In this document: positions 32,480 through 36,281 of the stretch, piece after piece | Numbering within the stretch: the stretch's first letter is position 1 | Layout of the letters: every line of letters starts with the position of its first letter | Position numbers and translations under genes: made by a program | NCBI GenBank assembly: GCA_018903255.1 | Contig: JAHIQT010000091.1 | Coordinates: forward strand, 1 to 36,281 | Length of the DNA: 36,281 nt | Direction of reading: 5' to 3' | DNA from: Bacillota bacterium | GTDB lineage: Bacteria > Bacillota > Clostridia > Eubacteriales > Eubacteriaceae | The notes under the pieces: model-generated | Told to the model about the DNA's origin: nothing | Seen by the model: only the letters and a program-made list of their open reading frames with translations | The model's database searches: none

Positions 32480-33724
32480 TTACTCTAAATTATGAATAAA
32501 CAATCCACTTCTTAATTTTGGTTCAAACCAAGTCGATTTTGGCGGCATCAACAGATCTGCATCGGCAATATTGATCAGTTCTTCAATCGATGTCGGATAC
32601 ATCGAAAAAGCCAGTCCCATGTCGTCATTGACGCGGCGCTCGAGTTCTTTTAAGCCCCGGATGCCGCCGACAAAGTCGATCCGTTTATCGGTGCGAATAT
32701 CCCCGATTCCCAGAATTGGTACCAGGATATTGTTTTGCAAAATCGCGACATCGAGTGAATTAACCGGATCGGCGGGATCGTAAACCCCTTCTTTGACGGT
32801 TAGTAGATACCATTTTTTATCGACAAATAAACCAAAGCTGCCTTTTTGAGGCGGTGTCACCGGTTCGGCATCCTTAGGGGTCACATCAAATTCTACTGAC
32901 AGTGCTTTTAAAAACTCATCAACACTGAGACCATTAAGATCTTTGACCACCCGGTTGTAATCCATGATATACAGCTGCTCATCGGGAAATAAGACCGAAA
33001 GGAAATAGTTGAATTCCTCTGTACCGGTAAAATCCGGGTTTGCTTCACGACGCATCAGACCAACCTTAACCGCCGAAGCTGAGCGGTGATGACCATCGGC
33101 AATATACAAGCTTTCAACCTGACCAAATTTTTCAACTAAGCCGTTAATTACAGCCTCATCGTCAACAACCCAGGCGCGATGGGTAATCCCATCATCTGCT
33201 ACAAAATCATAAATCGGAGCCTGCTCTTTTTGCCAGCTTGCCACTATCTCATTGATGGTCTCTTGCGCCCGGTAGGTCATAAAAATCGGTCCGGTATTGG
33301 CATTGCAGGCGTCGACATGCTTAATCCGGTCTTCTTCTTTATCGGCGCGTGTCAGCTCATGTTTTTTAATGGTATTATCGAGATACTCGTCAATCGCGGT
33401 ACAAACAACCAGCCCGACCTGGCTGCGGCCATCCATGATCAATTCGTAAATGTATAAACAGTCTTTGGTATCCTGAGTCAAGGCTTTCCGATGAAACAAT
33501 TTTTCCAGGTTTTTTCTGGCGGTTTCATAGACAAAGGGATCGTTGATTTTAATTCTTTCGTCCAGGGTCGTTTCCGGCCGGTCGACCCGTAAAAAAGAAT
33601 CCAGTTTTCCCCGCGTTGCGATTGCAGCTTCTTCCCGGTTATAGACATCATAGGGCAGGGCTGCAACATCCTGAGCTTTTTCAGGAAAGGGACGAACCGC
33701 TTTAAAGGGTTTAATAGTTGCCAT
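32480..33724 (-). CDS. DUF1015 family protein in serine biosynthesis operon
   Basis: A 414-residue soluble protein of the DUF1015 family (starts MATIKPFKAVRPFPEKAQDV). Conserved-looking parts are LPYDVYNREEA (about 23-33), KHELTRADKEEDRIKH (121-136) and YIADGHHRSASA (207-218). The D-G-H-H-R motif resembles that of ParB/Srx-fold free-serine kinases (SerK, SbnI). The enzymatic function of DUF1015 is not established to my knowledge. It follows serC and serA on the same strand, while a standard phosphoserine phosphatase gene is absent, so a role in phosphoserine turnover is a reasonable inference. AGGAGG lies seven bases before the ATG. A hairpin separates it from serA and may tune its expression. 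Confidence 0.85.
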   Translation of the reverse strand: MATIKPFKAVRPFPEKAQDVAALPYDVYNREEAAIATRGKLDSFLRVDRPETTLDERIKINDPFVYETARKNLEKLFHRKALTQDTKDCLYIYELIMDGRSQVGLVVCTAIDEYLDNTIKKHELTRADKEEDRIKHVDACNANTGPIFMTYRAQETINEIVASWQKEQAPIYDFVADDGITHRAWVVDDEAVINGLVEKFGQVESLYIADGHHRSASAVKVGLMRREANPDFTGTEEFNYFLSVLFPDEQLYIMDYNRVVKDLNGLSVDEFLKALSVEFDVTPKDAEPVTPPQKGSFGLFVDKKWYLLTVKEGVYDPADPVNSLDVAILQNNILVPILGIGDIRTDKRIDFVGGIRGLKELERRVNDDMGLAFSMYPTSIEELINIADADLLMPPKSTWFEPKLRSGLFIHNLE

Positions 33725-33746
33725 TTTTTTCCTCCTGTTTTTAAAT

Positions 33747-33783
33747 AAAGAAGTGGCTTCAGCTTAAGGAAGACCACTTCTTT
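33747..33783 (-). terminator. Intra-operon hairpin between serA and DUF1015
   Basis: AAAGAAGTGG / CCACTTCTTT with an inner CTTC/GAAG pairing; on the minus strand it is followed by ATTTAAAAAC, a weak T tract. It is probably a partial terminator or processing site. Confidence 0.6.
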
Positions 33784-33798
33784 GTCAAAATTTTGTTC

Positions 33799-34968
33799 TT
33801 ATTTTAGAATCCGTACCCGAGCGACGCCTTCAATCGCTTCTAAAGCGGTCTTAACCTCTTCACCAACATTGCTGTCCACGTCAATAATGGTATAAGCCCA
33901 AGCACCTCGGTGTTTGTTAGTCATATCCGAAATATTGATATCATGATCGCCAAGTACCTTAGTAATTTGACCCAGCATGTTCTTGACATTGGCATGGTTC
34001 ACGGTTAATCGGTTTACTGCTTCGCAAACTCCCATATTGCAATCTGGATAGTTTACAGAATTGATAATATTACCGTTTTCTAAATATTCTTTTAAAGAAT
34101 AGATAGCCATTTCAGCGCAGTTTTCTTCACTTTCCGGGGTTGAAGCGCCTAAATGCGGAATGTTGATAACATTTTTCATTTTCAGCAAGCGTTCATTGGG
34201 GAAATCAGTTACATAGGTTGCAACGGTATCCGCTTCAATGGCATTTTCCAAGGCATCGTAATTAACCAGTCCACCCCGGGCAAAGTTAAGCAGTCGCAGC
34301 CCTTTTTTGGTGTCTTTAAATAAATTGGCATCAACATAATCTTTTGTTTCATCCATATAAGGAATATGTAGTGAAATATAATCACAGTTTTTAAAGATTT
34401 CTTCTTTGCTGACGGCACGTCTAACTTTTCGGCTTAATCCCCAGGCATTGTCAATTGAAATAAAGGGATCAAATCCATAAACCTTCATTCCAAAATCGAC
34501 TGCCATATTGGCAACCAGGACGCCGATGGCACCTAAGCCGATCACACCCATTTTTTTGCCATATAGTTCCGGGCCGCCAAAAGCACCCTTGCCCTTTTCA
34601 ACCAGAGCAGGGACTTCATCGCCTTTGTCAACCAGGGTGCCTGACCAGGCAATCCCGTCGATCACCTTACGTGAAGAGATCAGCATCCCAGCGATCACCA
34701 GTTCTTTTACTGCATTGGCATTGGCACCAGGAGAGTTGCAGACCACGATTCCCTGTTCTGAACATTTTTCGAGGGGAATATTGTTGACCCCAGCGCCGGC
34801 TCGACCGACAAATTTTACCGACTCCGGAATATCCATATCATGCATTTGAAAGCTTCGTAGGAGAAGCGCATCCGGATTTTCCGGATGATCTAAAACCGTA
34901 TAATTCTCACTTAATATTTTTAACCCTTTTTTTGAAATATTATTCAGGGTCTGTACTTTATAATTCAC
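33799..34968 (-). CDS. serA: D-3-phosphoglycerate dehydrogenase
   Basis: A 389-residue NAD-dependent enzyme that oxidises 3-phosphoglycerate to 3-phosphohydroxypyruvate, the first step of serine synthesis. Nucleotide-binding GLGAIG is at 144-149. Catalytic residues lie in NFARGGLVNYD (Arg) and IPHLGAST (His). A C-terminal ACT domain covers about 318-389 (VNHANVKNMLGQITKVLGDH) and may give serine feedback. The frame opens at 35034, inside serC. GTG 34968 has AAAGGG eight bases upstream and gives the normal N-terminus MNYKVQTLNNISKKGL. It lies 28 bases behind serC. Confidence 0.95.
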   Translation of the reverse strand: MNYKVQTLNNISKKGLKILSENYTVLDHPENPDALLLRSFQMHDMDIPESVKFVGRAGAGVNNIPLEKCSEQGIVVCNSPGANANAVKELVIAGMLISSRKVIDGIAWSGTLVDKGDEVPALVEKGKGAFGGPELYGKKMGVIGLGAIGVLVANMAVDFGMKVYGFDPFISIDNAWGLSRKVRRAVSKEEIFKNCDYISLHIPYMDETKDYVDANLFKDTKKGLRLLNFARGGLVNYDALENAIEADTVATYVTDFPNERLLKMKNVINIPHLGASTPESEENCAEMAIYSLKEYLENGNIINSVNYPDCNMGVCEAVNRLTVNHANVKNMLGQITKVLGDHDINISDMTNKHRGAWAYTIIDVDSNVGEEVKTALEAIEGVARVRILK

Positions 34969-34988
34969 AATCGTTTCCCTTTCTTCAC

Positions 34989-35008
34989 GAAAACGCCTAG
35001 GCGTTTTC
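34989..35008. repeat. 20-bp perfect palindrome over the serC stop codon
   Basis: GAAAACGCCTAGGCGTTTTC reads the same on both strands and spans the serC TAG stop, just before the serA ribosome site. As RNA its centre would need to open into a loop. It could stabilise or process the serC-serA transcript. Confidence 0.5.
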
Positions 35009-36085
35009 TTTTTCAAACTTCTGCATAAAATCAATCAGGGTATCAATCCCTGCCATTGGCATGGCATTGTAAATGCTTGCCCGCATTCCGCCAACGCTGC
35101 GATGACCCTTCAGATTTTCCATTCCAGCTTTTTTGCTTTCTTTAACGAATAGCGCATCTAATTCGTCTGATCCGGTGATAAAAGGTACGTTCATTAGTGA
35201 ACGGTCTTCTGCTACCACAGTTCCTTTATAAAGCTTGCTGTTGTCAATAAAGTCATAGAGCTTTTGAGCTTTTTCTTTATTGACTGCTTCCATTCCGGCA
35301 ACACCACCATTGGCTTTAACCCATTCAAAAACCAGCTTGCAAATATAAATGCTATAGCATGGTGGGGTATTATAGCAGGAATCGTTATCGACGTGGGTTT
35401 TGTAATCCAGCATGGTAGGGGTAAAATCTTTGGCATGACCGAGTAAGTCTTTACGGATAATCACCGCGGTGACACCGGCCGGCCCCATGTTTTTCTGAGC
35501 GCCTGCATAAATCAAGCCAAATTTTTTAACATCATACACTTCGGATAAGATATTAGAGGACATGTCCCCAACTAATGGTACATTTCCCGTATCGGGAATA
35601 TTTTCTGGTTTAAATCGCGTTCCGTAAATGGTGTTATTAACGCAAATATGGAAGAAATCAGCATCGGGTGTAAAATCCTTGGGATCCACTTTCGGGATGT
35701 AGGAAAAGGTTTTATCCTGGGATGATGCAATAACCTTTGCTTCTCCATATCGAGCTGACTCTTGATAAGCCTTTTTTGCCCAAGAGCCGGTAATCATAAA
35801 ATCGGCCTTATTGGTTTTTGAAAAAAGATTGAGTGGTACCATGGCAAACTGAGTTGATGCGCCACCTTGTAAAAACAGGATCTCATAATTATCTGGGACA
35901 TTCATCAATTCTCGGTAAAGACTTTTTGCCGATTGTAAAATATCATCAAAGTAGGATGATCGATGACTCATCTCCATCACGGACATGCCTGCATCTCCAT
36001 AGGATACCATTTCAGACCCAGCTTTTTCGAGGACTTCGAGTGGTAAACAAGATGGTCCAGCTGAAAAATTATAAACTCTTTTCAC
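34997..36085 (-). CDS. serC: Phosphoserine aminotransferase
   Basis: A 362-residue PLP enzyme that converts 3-phosphohydroxypyruvate and glutamate to O-phosphoserine. Typical are the start VYNFSAGPSCLP, the phosphate/PLP contact GGASTQF (74-80), and the PLP lysine Lys198 in AGAQKNMGPAG, the same number as in E. coli SerC. It starts at GTG 36085 behind AAGGAGGAAATT. It is the first gene of serC-serA-DUF1015 and has a sigma-A promoter about 70 bases upstream. Confidence 0.96.
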   Translation of the reverse strand: MKRVYNFSAGPSCLPLEVLEKAGSEMVSYGDAGMSVMEMSHRSSYFDDILQSAKSLYRELMNVPDNYEILFLQGGASTQFAMVPLNLFSKTNKADFMITGSWAKKAYQESARYGEAKVIASSQDKTFSYIPKVDPKDFTPDADFFHICVNNTIYGTRFKPENIPDTGNVPLVGDMSSNILSEVYDVKKFGLIYAGAQKNMGPAGVTAVIIRKDLLGHAKDFTPTMLDYKTHVDNDSCYNTPPCYSIYICKLVFEWVKANGGVAGMEAVNKEKAQKLYDFIDNSKLYKGTVVAEDRSLMNVPFITGSDELDALFVKESKKAGMENLKGHRSVGGMRASIYNAMPMAGIDTLIDFMQKFEKENA

Positions 36086-36153
36086 GTTTAATTTCCTCCT
36101 TAAATAGTGTTTTTGGTGTGATAAATAATTCTCTGAAAAAATTACTTCTTGCT

Positions 36154-36182
36154 ATTATATGTTAAATGTTTGTCAATTGCAA
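36154..36182 (-). promoter_or_regulatory. Sigma-A promoter of the serine operon
   Basis: Minus strand -35 TTGCAA (36182-36177), perfect -10 TATAAT (36159-36154), spacing 17. A better-looking TTGACA overlaps but is only 11 bases from the -10, so it is rejected as the -35. Confidence 0.65.
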
Positions 36183-36281
36183 GATTTTGCATTAAATTTT
36201 ATGTAAATTTTATTGTTGATCCACATTTGTCATTCAATTATTACTGTTGTTTTTGCAGGTGTGATCGATTTAACCAGTGAC

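Noticed and set aside
36160-36176. TTGACA at about 36171-36176 as the -35 of the serine operon
   Set aside because: It is only 11 bases from the TATAAT. TTGCAA at 36177-36182 has the right spacing of 17.
36245-36265. TTTTTGCAGGTGT near the right edge, similar to 1181-1193
   Set aside because: Short shared string in AT-rich intergenic DNA; no further similarity on either side, so probably chance.
1-36281. CRISPR arrays, tRNA and rRNA genes, full insertion sequences
   Set aside because: No regularly spaced direct repeats, no tRNA-like cloverleaf with a T-loop GTTCGA context, no rRNA stretch and no transposase were seen.

Overview
The window looks like chromosomal DNA of an anaerobic, acetogen-type Firmicute, most likely Acetobacterium or a close relative in the Eubacteriaceae. 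This is inferred from gene content: two non-pyrrolysine MttB-family methyltransferases, [FeFe]-hydrogenase maturases HydE and HydG, an archaeal-type homocysteine pathway, rubredoxin-linked flavoproteins, and the hpf-secA-prfB order with a raiA-type RNA. No search was run, so the genus is an inference.

Layout. (1) 1-6900: a quaternary-amine type cluster. A BCCT transporter (cut by the window edge) diverges from a racemase-like gene and two mttB-type genes, followed by a PAS/AAA+/Fis sigma-54 activator. Both divergent units have near-identical -24/-12 promoters, and an interleaved inverted repeat between them is a candidate activator site. (2) 6944-8859: a TetR - DUF2087 - HSL-type esterase operon on the minus strand, with a 44-bp palindrome over its promoter. 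(3) 9070-12867: a DgcN-like DUF1611 gene, a double-rubredoxin flavin reductase, and adenine deaminase. (4) 12898-14290: an AT-rich, decayed three-ORF cassette with a frameshifted metallophosphoesterase remnant, bordered by a 27-bp perfect hairpin. (5) 14376-15655: a DUF4143 ATPase with a 28-base inverted-repeat operator.

(6) 15701-27420: a long minus-strand block. It holds raiA-type RNA, hpf, a DUF5317 membrane protein, a 188-bp MITE-like element, secA, prfB (with the +1 frameshift site), L-aspartate-semialdehyde sulfurtransferase, its NIL-ferredoxin, a UPF0280 protein, and a short MetH. Together the last four should turn aspartate semialdehyde and sulfide into homocysteine and then methionine. 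(7) 27532-32084: cardiolipin synthase, hydG, hydE and the TM1266-type regulator, with an 84-bp tandem repeat in the hyd leader that belongs to the same repeat family as the core of the MITE-like element. (8) 32395-36182: a serC-serA-DUF1015 operon for serine biosynthesis.

The most interesting signals are the sigma-54 methylamine-type module with a racemase but no corrinoid protein in view, the DUF1015 protein with a ParB/SerK-like DGHHR motif in a serine operon, the raiA-type RNA with its own promoter, the repeat family with paired compensatory substitutions, and the decayed metallophosphoesterase cassette. Several starts were moved from the longest ORF on the basis of ribosome binding sites, overlaps or promoters.
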